Source: Microglena sp. YARC (lineage: Eukaryota > Chlorophyta > Chlorophyceae > Chlamydomonadales > Chlamydomonadaceae). From it: a DNA stretch of 64,000 nt. The stretch covers positions 33,900,156 through 33,964,155 of the forward strand of contig CM039462.1 in NCBI GenBank assembly GCA_022414725.1. The letters are read 5' to 3'. A program made the position numbers and the translations under genes. Below the pieces are notes generated by a model. It was not told the origin of the DNA, did no database searches, and saw only the letters and a list, made by a program, of their open reading frames with translations. Shown piece by piece: positions 47,458 through 56,216 of this stretch. Numbering within the stretch: position 1 is the first letter of the stretch; each line of letters starts with the position of its first letter.

Positions 47458-48189
47458 ATGCGAGAACACGTTCGCCCATTTTCATTTGAGCGCGTAGCAT
47501 TCAGCGATACAGGAAAGATACCATCCTATATACGCATCAGTAAATCCAAAATACCCGGAGCAGGGAGGGGCCTCTTTGCTATCCGTTCGCTACCCACTGG
47601 AACACCACTCACAGAGTACCCAGGACCTGTCATCAACGAATCGAATGTGTCCTCGCGTACACGATCGGGAAAGCGAAAAAGTAAACGTGTACATGCGTAC
47701 GCATTTGAGATCGCGTGCACCCCAAACGTTCTCACGCTCCAACCAGACCCATTCGATCTGAGCAAGGGAGTGGCACATATCGCAAACGATGCCATCCATC
47801 CAGAAGTGACGGGATTCTCAAACAACTGCGAATTCATACAGAAGAAGAAGGGGGAGACGGAAGAAGTATACCTATGCACATCAAGGAAAGTGAAGCGGGG
47901 AGAAGAATTGTTCGTGGACTACTTGATGCCATACTGGATTAACGGAAAGCATCCGCACTCTGCAATGTCCAAATGGCTGAAAAAGGCCCGCAGAATTCAA
48001 TACACAATGAAAGCCATGGGTGTGCGTCTCGAGCAATACATGGGAGGCGATGAATACGAAATAGTAGACCCTGACCTACGCGTATTCTGTGGAGAATGCG
48101 AACCTACAAAGAAAAGAGTGATCAAATGCTGTCCTTCAGAATCCATGTACACATGCTCAGAATGCAAGAATTGCATCATTTACATGTAA
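47458..48189 (+). CDS. SET-domain methyltransferase with Cys-rich tail
   Basis: 243 residues. SET motifs in order: GAGRGLFA (34-41), EYPG (53-56), HIANDAIHPE...SNNCEF (107-126, the Asn-x-x-x cofactor-binding segment) and RGEELFVDY (147-155). SET proteins methylate lysines on histones or other proteins using S-adenosylmethionine; chlorovirus vSET silences host chromatin by H3K27 methylation. The tail (about 208-243) has nine Cys (FCGEC, CCP, CSECKNC), probably zinc-binding, replacing a post-SET domain. Likely complete. Confidence 0.9.
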   Translation: MREHVRPFSFERVAFSDTGKIPSYIRISKSKIPGAGRGLFAIRSLPTGTPLTEYPGPVINESNVSSRTRSGKRKSKRVHAYAFEIACTPNVLTLQPDPFDLSKGVAHIANDAIHPEVTGFSNNCEFIQKKKGETEEVYLCTSRKVKRGEELFVDYLMPYWINGKHPHSAMSKWLKKARRIQYTMKAMGVRLEQYMGGDEYEIVDPDLRVFCGECEPTKKRVIKCCPSESMYTCSECKNCIIYM

Positions 48190-48274
48190 AAATGAATTGT
48201 CCATGCTTTTCGTGTCCTCTACCCATTTCGTGTAAAGAGACCCTGTCGTAAACTATGTATATTCGGATTTTCTC

Positions 48275-48697
48275 ATGGAGACGTCGGTGGTCCTCGTCCC
48301 GGGCCGTCGCTACCGCATCCGTATCCACCCGAACCTGATGTCCGGCTTCTCGCCTGAGGTCCTCCACCACCCGCTGCTCTGGGACCGGGTCATGCGGTAC
48401 GAGGGCATCGACGACGCGTTCCCCGGCAAGTCCTGTGGCAAGTCCTGCGGCAACACGAGCCGCATCTTCACCGACGGCTTGGATACCCTGTCATTCGTGG
48501 GAGTCGACCCCCACTGCGTCGACTACCAGGCGGTCATGGCGGTGATCTGTGCCTGCCAGAACGAATCCACGGATCACGGGACGACGCTGCACGTCTTCGA
48601 ACGCAAGCCGGGCGACGGGACGCGTCAGCTGGAGGTGGTTGCAGAGGTGTCCGACGAGGAAGCTGACTCAGCCGACCCTGGGCACGATAATGAATGA
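48275..48697 (+). CDS. GC-rich hypothetical protein
   Basis: 140 residues. Basic beta-rich start (VLVPGRRYRIRIHPNLM), a KSCGKSCGN duplication, and an acidic disordered tail (SDEEADSADPGHD). Codon use is much richer in G and C than the SET gene 86 bases upstream, which suggests a separate origin. No family recognised. Confidence 0.6.
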   Translation: METSVVLVPGRRYRIRIHPNLMSGFSPEVLHHPLLWDRVMRYEGIDDAFPGKSCGKSCGNTSRIFTDGLDTLSFVGVDPHCVDYQAVMAVICACQNESTDHGTTLHVFERKPGDGTRQLEVVAEVSDEEADSADPGHDNE

Positions 48698-48805
48698 ATG
48701 AATGGATCAAGGGAACGCGCACCTTCACAGACAATGTGAATACAATTATGTGTTTCGACATCAGAGGCAACGGGGCTTAATCCATAGTTGAGCAACTGTA
48801 TCTGA

Positions 48806-49057
48806 TACAGTCAGAGACAGAATTTGTGGGACACCCTTACCGGTGACCCTTGAACCCAATTGATTGGGTAGGTCAGCTAAAGGTTTTGTATCAAGGTCCC
48901 AATCCTTCGTGTCCTTCATCCCGTATTTCAGCATTTAAGCTGGCCCAGAGGATAACAATTGTAAGCTGCTAACTGACCCAGGTGGGCCGGTTGGTTGAGC
49001 GCCCACATTTGCCTCTCCGGAAGCTGGGGTTTTAGGGGGGGGGGCGAGGGAACACAG
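48806..49057. mobile_element. Family A left half
   Basis: Left 250 bp of MITE A, cut at GAGGGAACACAG. The rest is replaced by unrelated sequence. Confidence 0.8.
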
Positions 49058-49219
49058 GATGGCCATTCTCCCCTGTGATTGGTGAAAAAACGACTTGAGG
49101 GTATGGCATGAAAAATATTACTTGACCTCTCTGTAAAACTTCTAAACCATAATTTAATCTCACCGCATTTTTCTCGTAAATAGCAAATAACGATGATCCG
49201 CCGCCGCATCCGTGTGTCA

Positions 49220-49640
49220 GGAATGGACGGACGGACTGACTGACGGTGTGGATGCGACAGTGTTCCGCCGTTTGCTTGTGTCCTCCGATACATTCGACAA
49301 TGTTCCGCCGTTTGCTTGTGTCCTCCGATACCGCTGACGATCTCGCTTCTTCCAAGCTTGATGTGAACTGTGGGCACCCCTCCGGTCGCCCACCCGCTCG
49401 GTTCCTCGCGGACCCTTTGTGGGGGCTCCCCTCCGGTCGCCCCCAGTCGCTCCGCTGTGGGGAGGTGAAAGGGGCTCCGCCGCTTGTTATATGTTAATGT
49501 GAGACGGTTCTCATCCAAGTGTTGTTTGTTATCTTTGCATCGACTCGACACAGTTCCGCCGTCATGTAATGCGAGAGGTCGGTCGCCATGTGATGTGATG
49601 TGACTCTGTGATTCGACTCGACACATTATACAGGGAGGGT
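49220..49640. repeat. GC-rich dispersed repeat, copy 1
   Basis: TGTTCCGCCGTTTGCTTGTG twice (60-bp step), then a GC-rich block containing CTCCCCTCCGGTCGCCC twice within 70 bases (about 49,376-49,445), then a GAGGTCGGTCGCCATGTGATG tail. Copies at 58,080-58,510 and 60,230-60,530. No frame is conserved among copies, so probably non-coding. Confidence 0.8.
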
Positions 49641-49689
49641 TCCCATCACCTGTCAACTCTACACATTGATTGTACCTCAGTCCCTCATG

Positions 49690-49762
49690 TTCTTCGCCTG
49701 CCAGTCCATGCAGGGCGCAGTCGGCGTGACGCTGGCGATGCAGACTATCCCGTCTCGTCTTT
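49690..49762 (+). pseudogene. TauE/SafE gene fragment
   Basis: Codes for FFACQSMQGAVGVTLAMQ, matching the gene at 6,927, then stops at the edge of the duplicated block. Confidence 0.75.
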
Positions 49763-49836
49763 AAAAAATTGTATCAAAAAAAAGAGTTTTTAGTATCTAA
49801 ATAACTGAGTAACTAAATAACTAACTTACTGACTGA

Positions 49837-50817
49837 CTAAAGCTGGCTGAGGGTCAGGGAGCTAATCTCAATTGAGAGCTCGTCAAGCGTAGCTCGCTTG
49901 GTGGCGAGGTACGCCTCACGCTTGGCGGGAGTCTGTTTCATGCACGCTAGGTGCGCGCACTTGCCAGTGGTGAAGGTCCCACCATTGGGGTTGCTTAAGA
50001 GCATCTGTTTTCTACCACACGGGTTGCCGTTAATGGTGACAGCAGTGCAGCCCAGGGTGGGGGAATACCCCACGATGGTAAATGCACCTATATTGGATCC
50101 AACAGGAAGCTCGTTCTTTAGAACGGACCCGCGACCAACACGACCGGAGGCCAAGGAGGAGGACAGGGAGCACGTTGAGAACGAGCCAGCAGGAGCAGGA
50201 GCAGGAGCAGCAGCAGGAGCAGCAGCAGGAGCAGCAGCAGGAGCAGCAGCAGGAGCAGCAGCAGCAGCAGGAGCAGCAGCAGGAGCAGCAGCAGGAGCAG
50301 CAGCAGCAGCAGGAGCAGCAGCAGCAGCAGGAGCAGCAGCAGTAAACGTAAAAGCAACAGCAGGAGCAGCAGCAGTAGAAGTAGAAGCAGCAGCAGCAGG
50401 AGTAGGAGCCACAGAGGGTGAACCATTGGCGCGGCGCCTTTTACCGCCACTACTGGAACTCTCCGACATGCATTCGTCCTCTGGGAGGGCAAGCAAGGCG
50501 GAAGGAGCAGGAGCAGCAGCAGACTTAGCAGCGGTGGCAGCGAGGGCAATAGGGAGAAGCATTGCCTGTAAAGGCTTTTTCTCCCCTTTGGGTTTCTCTT
50601 CGAGAAACTTAGCGTACGCATTTTTCATTGCGCAGACAGGGTCTGCGAGGCACGCAGGAACGAGGGGAAATGAAATTATCTTGTTGCACATGTCCTTCAA
50701 GTGAGGGACACTGAGTTGATTGTTGATCTTCGTTTGGTCATACACTTGGACAACTGTAAATATACCGGAATCATTCACGAATGATGTGAAATCGGTAGAC
50801 ATGTTGTTGGTAGGCAT
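49837..50817 (-). CDS. Ala/Pro-rich two-domain protein, intact copy
   Basis: 326 residues. N-terminal domain of about 90 residues (SIFTVVQ-type strands; CNKIISFPLVPACLADPVC), a basic segment KRRRANG, a long (Ala)n-Pro linker, and a C-terminal domain (GAFTIVGYSPTLGCTAVTIN, then CGRKQMLLSNP and TGKCAHLACMKQ) with four Cys. The early promoter octamer is 83 bases upstream. The paralogue at 5,898 has a shorter linker and a frameshift. Function unknown; KRRR could be a nuclear-localisation signal. Confidence 0.8.
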   Translation of the reverse strand: MPTNNMSTDFTSFVNDSGIFTVVQVYDQTKINNQLSVPHLKDMCNKIISFPLVPACLADPVCAMKNAYAKFLEEKPKGEKKPLQAMLLPIALAATAAKSAAAPAPSALLALPEDECMSESSSSGGKRRRANGSPSVAPTPAAAASTSTAAAPAVAFTFTAAAPAAAAAPAAAAAPAAAPAAAPAAAAAPAAAPAAAPAAAPAAAPAPAPAGSFSTCSLSSSLASGRVGRGSVLKNELPVGSNIGAFTIVGYSPTLGCTAVTINGNPCGRKQMLLSNPNGGTFTTGKCAHLACMKQTPAKREAYLATKRATLDELSIEISSLTLSQL

Positions 50818-50899
50818 GATATCAAGTTGTTGTTGTTGTTGTTATTGTTGTTGTTGTTGTTGTTGTTATTGTTGTTGTTTCAAAGGAAGGAAAAAGGCG

Positions 50900-50907
50900 T
50901 CAATTTT
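50900..50907 (-). promoter_or_regulatory. AAAATTGA early-type promoter
   Basis: Minus-strand octamer 83 bases before the ATG at 50,817, followed by a GTT (CAA) repeat leader as in the copy at 5,799. Confidence 0.55.
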
Positions 50908-50916
50908 TTTTTTAGC

Positions 50917-51066
50917 ATGGAAAATAATATAAAAGAAGAAGAGGAGAAGACATACAGAAGACAAAACAAGATGAAGATAGATTCGCTGTCCTTCGGAAGA
51001 TGGTCCAACGCGTTCAAGATGGACATGTACAGCTCCATGACTTGCAGCGATAGTTTCCTGCGATAA
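50917..51066 (+). pseudogene. 5' fragment of the ribbon-helix-helix-like gene
   Basis: The first 20 codons match the gene at 5,791 (MENNIKEEEEKTYRRQNKMK); then unrelated sequence to a stop at 51,066. Marks the end of the inverted duplication. Confidence 0.7.
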
Positions 51067-51081
51067 AGAACAAAACGGACG

Positions 51082-51687
51082 TCATATTATGAAACAAATT
51101 TTCCCTTTGCAAGGACGCAACAGGGGAGAAGGTAATGCATTCAGCTCTTTCTGCACTTTCAAGAACAAATCACCCACCCACCTGCCACATCGGCAGAGGG
51201 TCGCAAAGTGCTCGCAGTTGTTGCTGATGGCATTGTAGTGCCAGCGTTGTTTTTCTGCGGTCTGCTGCAGATGCAACGCAATCAAAGCTGAGTGCTCCTT
51301 GGAGATGGTCTCGTCATACGGTATAATTGCGTAGTCGGTACCCCCGTTCGTGAATGCGGTCAGCGTCCGATTACAGATGGTCGATAATGCCTTGTCATCT
51401 CCGTAGACGTCGATCACCATGTAAGGGCCTTTTTCCACACGACCGACAAAAATACCATGATGCCAGTAACCTGACTTTGCCTTCACCGCGATGTGGTCGC
51501 CGACTTCGGCCATTTCGGCCAGTTGCAGAGGACACGTGGGACGATTCGCAATGGCCTCGCCGTTGACTTTCGGAGTGAAGTCTGGCATATCCCAGTACGG
51601 GAACGTCTCCTTGAGCCAGGGGCCAACCGACTCGATCAATTCGACGAGGGGGTCTGGGTGTTCGATTTGCTCCACCTTGGGATCCAT
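51082..51687 (-). CDS. LRAT-like (NC domain) protein
   Basis: 201 residues from the ATG at 51,687. Block 1 GDHIAVKAKSGYWHHGIFVG holds the conserved His; block 2 SNNCEHFATLCRCG holds the nucleophile Cys. This is the circularly arranged NlpC/P60 fold of lecithin-retinol acyltransferase and HRASLS phospholipid acyltransferases, acting by an acyl-Cys intermediate on membrane lipids. The last 30 residues are basic. A transposon-type terminus (TACAGTCAGTGGAATACC) lies 10 bases upstream of the ATG. Paralogues: 61,919 (complete) and 12,749 (half). Confidence 0.85.
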   Translation of the reverse strand: MDPKVEQIEHPDPLVELIESVGPWLKETFPYWDMPDFTPKVNGEAIANRPTCPLQLAEMAEVGDHIAVKAKSGYWHHGIFVGRVEKGPYMVIDVYGDDKALSTICNRTLTAFTNGGTDYAIIPYDETISKEHSALIALHLQQTAEKQRWHYNAISNNCEHFATLCRCGRWVGDLFLKVQKELNALPSPLLRPCKGKICFII

Positions 51688-52304
51688 GTTGTAGCCTACA
51701 GTCAGTGGAATACCTATACACTGCATACAATACGTATATACGTATTTTATACTTCATTCTCTTTTCTCCGCCGTGGCGTGCGTGCGAATGATGGACGAGA
51801 AGCCTCCGCGACGTCGTGTGTGTGAGGATGAGTTGACAACGATGATGTGAGTGTGAGTTGCTCAACAGGTTCCGTCGTCCTTGATGAAAGACGACACATG
51901 TTCCGCAGTCCTTGATGAGAGACGACAAGTGCATGATGATGGAACACTCCGTACATTCTCATCCATTCATTCATGATTAATACAGTCAACGGAATACTTA
52001 AATGAAACCGCTTCGTGTACGGAACACCTTGCGGTGTAACCTAATGTTGTCGCGACCACCGGAGGGGGACCGAGTGGTGTCTACGTATAAAGCTCTCGAT
52101 CAGCATCTTATCCCTCGTCAAGCGCGAGTTCCTTTGCAAGTCCCCGTTGGTAGTCAAGGTCGGTCGTAGTTGGCAGGGTGTTGGTGGTAAGCATGGGGCG
52201 AACCTGTATAGTCAACGGAACAGCGAACAAAGAAGTGTCTCTGAAGCATAATGTTTAAGTGTATCAGTAGCATAATGTTTAAGTGTAGCATATTGTAACA
52301 AATC
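51688..52304. other. Gene-free stretch with repeats
   Basis: Dispersed TCCTTGATGAGAGACGAC repeats (51,870-51,930), the Fanzor terminus listed separately, a TATAGTCAACGGAACAG scrap at 52,207, and a duplicated AGCATAATGTTTAAGTGTA just before the next gene. Confidence 0.5.
51981..52084. mobile_element. Solo Fanzor-element terminus, AACGG subtype
   Basis: TACAGTCAACGGAATAC to GGGGGACCGAGTGGTGTC: the complete 100-bp hairpin-rich end without any nuclease sequence. Confidence 0.8.
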
Positions 52305-53820
52305 ATGGAACTTCTTTCTGCAGTCCCACTCCACATCATCGCGTTTCATTTATCAACCAGTGATGATAAATACCATCGATTATGCGACGTCTCAGAGGAC
52401 GCCGCGAACCTCATGTTGGTGGGAAACGTTTTTTTCTCCGAGCTTGGTCTTGCGGTGCAAGAGAAGCTGGAGCCTGATGGACACCTTGTGAACGATGCAG
52501 AGTTCGAGAGGATGCGTATTCCCGAGGGTCTTTCAGAGGCAAGCAAAGCGGATGTTCTCAAGAAGGCGTGTCGCGATCGTGGCCTGATGGTTTACGGTTC
52601 CAAATCCGTATTGTGGAGGAGGCTGATGGAGGCGGAAGTTGTCGCTCGCACCCCTCGAGCGTGCATCCTGTCTGCCAAATTCCGTTCCGAAATGAGGGCT
52701 ATGCGCGACGCACGCATCGGTGTGTCGAATGCCAAGTCTGAGTATCGCTTGACCGAGAGTGATCTCACGACGCTGAGTTGCGAACTCAAAACAAAATTCT
52801 GTGCATCGTTTTATCTTATCTTATCCGCGACGTGGCTCGTGTTGCGCTCGAGAAGAATGAGCGACGTACCTCTCGTGCGGCGTTGCTTTCCAATAAGCTT
52901 GGTGACATGCCGTTGGATTCAAGGATATTCTCATTTTCGGACTCCGCATGCAGGGCCCGAGATTTGTACGTTAATTTTGGAAGAGGGGGGGGTATTGTGA
53001 AAGTCGCTGCAGACATCATTGCTACAAATACTCGCCTTCACATTTTGGAGAGGGCTCTCGAGTCTCGCGGATGTGAACTTCGCATTGACTCTCGTTTGTG
53101 CAAGGGTTTTGTTGACAAAAACGAAGGAGATCCCGATGACATCTCCGTATCGATGCTTGAGATGAAATTCTTTCACAATCACACTGAGTACGCTTCAATT
53201 CTCTATGATCTTTACGTCGATCGTAGAGAATTGAAGCGTGTGATGACATCGACAGCGTCATCGACATCAGATCGATTCTATTCGATTCGTTTCGATTCGA
53301 TTCGCTTCGTATGACGACATCATATCAATGCTCGTCGATTCGATTCGAATCGAATGCCAAGTGGGAAGCCATGACGCAGTGGGCCTATACACACGATCTT
53401 GACGATCCTGACATACCTAAAAGCCTGCGATTTTATGTCTTTTATCTGAAGGCAGCGTGTATCGTTTCCGATATCAGGAAAGCGTGGCGTGCTCGCCAGC
53501 CTCGAATTCCTGTCCATGTCCTCAATAATATCGAGAATGTGTTCGTCCAGATCTTCCAGCGCACTCGCGACACAGAGTCCCTGGCATCCCTGCGAGCCAA
53601 CCTCGAAGATGCGGGGAGTGGACTGTCTGCGCGTGTGGATACCGTTTCTGTGATGTGGGATAATATCTGTGAGTGGCCCGGCGCGACCGTGATATTCGAT
53701 ACCGAGTTCAAGATTCTCAACGCGACCCATGCTACCTACGTCGCTTCCGTGGAGAAGTTTCGCATCGAGCAGGAGGAGAATGCCCGTAAATATGAGGAGA
53801 AGGTCCGTCTCAAGAAATAG
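52305..53820 (+). pseudogene. F-box/SAP-like protein, two frameshifts
   Basis: Three consecutive frames together give a coherent protein. The first opens with a short F-box-like segment (LLSAVPLHIIAFHL, YHRLCDVSEDAAN) and a SAP-like helix pair (SKADVLKKACRDRGL). The second (from about 52,800) contains IVKVAADIIATNTRLHIL and MKFFHNHTEYASILYDL. The third (53,311-53,820) includes ACIVSDIRKAWRAR and a charged coiled end. Shifts of -1 occur near TTATCTTATCTTATC (about 52,812) and in the TCGATTCGATTCG microsatellite (53,265-53,350), both slippage sites. A 90-base scrap of the third part is at 56,031. Confidence 0.6.
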
Positions 53821-54019
53821 AGGAGACTGAGGGTGGAGAAGTGTCTTATCGATAAAGATACAGTGAGTCATGAGCTGACTTCCCCTGCCCCACTCCATGC
53901 TTCGATATGCATGCGTAATCCGTTCAGATTCTACGCGTGTTCCTCTCTCCCAAATCACGCGTGTAAGCAGGTCAGATCGCTGAAGTCTGCTTGAGAAGCC
54001 ACGTGTCCATCGCGCGCAT
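53821..54019. repeat. Foldback-family arm
   Basis: CCCTGCCCCACTCCATG at 53,884 and a GTCTGCTTGAGAAGCCACG end at 53,978, matching arms of the inverted repeat at 25,290. Confidence 0.5.
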
Positions 54020-54076
54020 CAATTGGGTTCAAGGGTCACCGGTAAGGGTGTCCCACAAATTCTGTCTCTGACTGTA
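54020..54076. mobile_element. Family A left-end fragment, inverted
   Basis: Ends CTGTCTCTGACTGTA five bases before the stop of the next gene. Confidence 0.8.
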
Positions 54077-54080
54077 CGTC

Positions 54081-54644
54081 CTACAATACTTTGAACTCGC
54101 TTGCAGCAACCTTCCATGCATCATCATCCCTAGCCTTCAGCCGAAAAGCCACATGGCCAAATATCAGTCGGCATCTCTTCAAAAGTGCCTCATGTTCACC
54201 AGTCGTGTTGTCAAAGTCGTTGCGCAACTCGCTAACAGTGCAGTTGTTGAGGGATGACAGGAGGACCGTGATGATCTTGTCAACCCAGATCTTCTTCTTC
54301 TCTCCGGTGCCTCCGGGCTCTTTGAAGCTCACGGTTGTCTCATAGTCGAGGAACTTCCACTTTCGGTGGGTGGTGATGTCCACTCGGGCAGCATACAACA
54401 AAGCACGCAGGTTCACCAACACAATCTTCAGAAGGTCATCCGTGTCTGTGATAGAAGGGTGAGCTAGAAGGTGCCTGGTTGTCTCCAGAACTTTCCACCA
54501 TGTCCTCGACCGGACGGCGTCCTTTGCCTCCGGTGACTTGCCCACCAGTTCCTCTTCGATTGATGCGTGGGCAACCAGCACAGGCCCCGCCAATTGCCAA
54601 ACTTTCTGCAGGGGAAAGCCGTTGTGATCAGAGCGATGTTCCAT
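54081..54644 (-). CDS. Hypothetical protein between two transposon ends
   Basis: 187 residues, ATG at 54,644. Helical: LQKVWQLAGPVLVAHASIEEE, WWKVLETTRHLLAHPSI, LLKIVLVNLRALLYAARVD, and KIITVLLSSLNNCTVSEL. Not recognised. A terminus TACAGTCAGCGGAACAG lies two bases upstream of the start codon and a family A terminus lies four bases beyond the stop, so the gene fills the gap between two elements. Confidence 0.6.
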   Translation of the reverse strand: MEHRSDHNGFPLQKVWQLAGPVLVAHASIEEELVGKSPEAKDAVRSRTWWKVLETTRHLLAHPSITDTDDLLKIVLVNLRALLYAARVDITTHRKWKFLDYETTVSFKEPGGTGEKKKIWVDKIITVLLSSLNNCTVSELRNDFDNTTGEHEALLKRCRLIFGHVAFRLKARDDDAWKVAASEFKVL

Positions 54645-54728
54645 GCTACAGTCAGCGGAACAGAAAGAAAGCAGAGGAAGGACGCACTTTCATACATGTA
54701 AGATCTGGCTTGTAGCCCATTTTCTTGT

Positions 54729-54903
54729 TACACTCGACGGAATACTAAAATGAAACCGTTTTCTTGAGGTACGGCACACCTTACGGTGTAACCAAATGGT
54801 GTAGCTAAATGGTGTGGATATCGTAGAGGAGGTATCGGTGGAATACGGTCTCGTCAATGCCGTGCTCATCTTTGAACTCCTTGGCCAAGATCCTGTTTAT
54901 TTT
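54729..54903. mobile_element. Deletion derivative carrying Fanzor1 scrap
   Basis: TACACTCGACGGAATAC terminus and hairpin, joined to about 85 bases nearly identical to 3,968-4,052 inside the Fanzor1 gene. Confidence 0.8.
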
Positions 54904-54910
54904 TCACAAG

Positions 54911-55078
54911 TAATGGGCGTTCCTGCCTCACGGCCGATTTTTTTTAATTTATAATCAGGATTTAGAGCCTCCTGAAAGACTCGCTAGCTTGAGACATCAG
55001 CACCAAGGAATCACAAATCCGCTCCATACCATGTTTCGCAACCAGTCAAAATCGGCCGGGAGGCAGGAACGCCCATTA
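54911..55078. mobile_element. MITE M2, full copy 2
   Basis: 168 bp, termini TAATGGGCGTTCCTGC and the inverse. TA-containing ends on both sides. Confidence 0.85.
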
Positions 55079-55151
55079 AGTATAAAAAATCAAGACTATG
55101 TCTAGTATATTGCTTTTGCGCACCCTATCTCTTCTGTGTAAAACAGAAACA

Positions 55152-55767
55152 ATGGATAACTTCAAGAAGTTGGAGACAAGCATGTATGTGTGTTTCACAG
55201 TTTCAGGCAGTACGTGGAATGACAGGAGCAACAAGTTTATTTTAAATGGAACGGTGGTATTCGATAATGAGGATGACGCCAAGAAATGTTTAGAAATACT
55301 CGAAATTTACAAAGAGACATTCTACTTCAGGCGTACATCGAACGTGATGAATAAGACTATGTTCACGTTTGACGGCACGACAATCCACCTATTATCTGGT
55401 GCCACAATTGAGTACGAACAGAATGCTGCTCGATTGAAGAAGATTGTAGAGATAGAAAAGACGTGCACGGCAAACACGTGGGGATACATGGACGATTACG
55501 TAAGGCTATTCGGGTATCGTCCGCTCAGGATGTTTTTCGTAACACGTGGGGATACATGGACGATTACGTAAGGCTATTCGGGTATCGTCCGCTCAGGATG
55601 TTTTTCGTAACACGTGGGGATACATGGACGATTACGTAAGGCTATTCGGGTATCGTCCGCTCAGGATGTTTTTCTTGCAGTTGTATATTCTGTATCGATC
55701 CATGCTCTTACGAAGCTACTACTGCAATACTTTGGCGATGGCAGCCAAGCGTTCCGCAATTTTCTGA
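55152..55767 (+). pseudogene. Hypothetical family X, copy 2, broken by a triplication
   Basis: MDNFKKLETSMYVCFTVSG and about 110 residues like copy 1. Then a 68-bp segment is present three times, so each passage shifts the frame; the first frame ends at 55,571, while the original C-terminus (LQLYILYRSMLLRSYY, a membrane-like helix) follows the third copy and ends at 55,767. Confidence 0.8.
55473..55676. repeat. 68-bp x3 tandem triplication
   Basis: AACACGTGGGGATACATGG at 55,473, 55,541 and 55,609. Not a multiple of three, so all three frames of the unit are read in turn. Confidence 0.95.
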
Positions 55768-55799
55768 ATCTGCTCCGACTCACATGGCCTACGTTGCAA

Positions 55800-56030
55800 G
55801 TGTTGTTTGTTATATTTGCCTCGACTCGACTCGACAGTTTCCGCCGTCATGTAATGCGAGAGGTCGGTCGCCATGTGATGTGATGTGATGTGACTCGACT
55901 CGACAGTTTCCGCCGTCATGTAATGCGAGAGGTTGGTCGCCATGTGATGTGACTCGACTCGACAGATGCCGCCGTCCTTGATGAGAGTGGTCGCTCGCTC
56001 TGTGACTCTACTGCTTGAATGCACCTTGGC
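55800..56030. repeat. Tandem dispersed repeat, about 60-bp steps
   Basis: Repeated TTTCCGCCGTCATGTAATG / GAGGTCGGTCGCCATGTGATG / ACTCGACTCGACAG blocks; the same family occurs at 12,110, 43,030, 47,310, 49,545, 58,325-58,510 and 60,470. Confidence 0.75.
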
Positions 56031-56124
56031 CCGGCGCGACCGTGATATTCGATACCGAGTTCAAGATTCTCAACGCGACCCATGCTACCTACGTCGCTTC
56101 CGTGGAGAAGTTTCGCATCGAGCA
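56031..56124 (+). pseudogene. Scrap of the F-box/SAP-like gene
   Basis: Matches 53,680-53,770 (GATVIFDTEFKILNATHATY) almost exactly, with no flanking gene sequence. Confidence 0.85.
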
Positions 56125-56216
56125 AACATCCGGGGGCCCGGGGACATGTAGTAAGAAAGACAACGAATTCTCCATAGGGGTATCATAGGGGTCAACTCAC
56201 CAGGGGATGCTGTCCT

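Noticed and set aside
49032..49656. Reverse-strand frames of 107 and 242 codons
   Set aside because: They traverse MITE A and the GC-rich repeat; similar frames at 58,025 and 60,009 differ in length and are not conserved as protein.
53320..53958. Reverse-strand frame of 212 codons
   Set aside because: Antisense to the third part of the F-box/SAP-like gene; no recognisable features.
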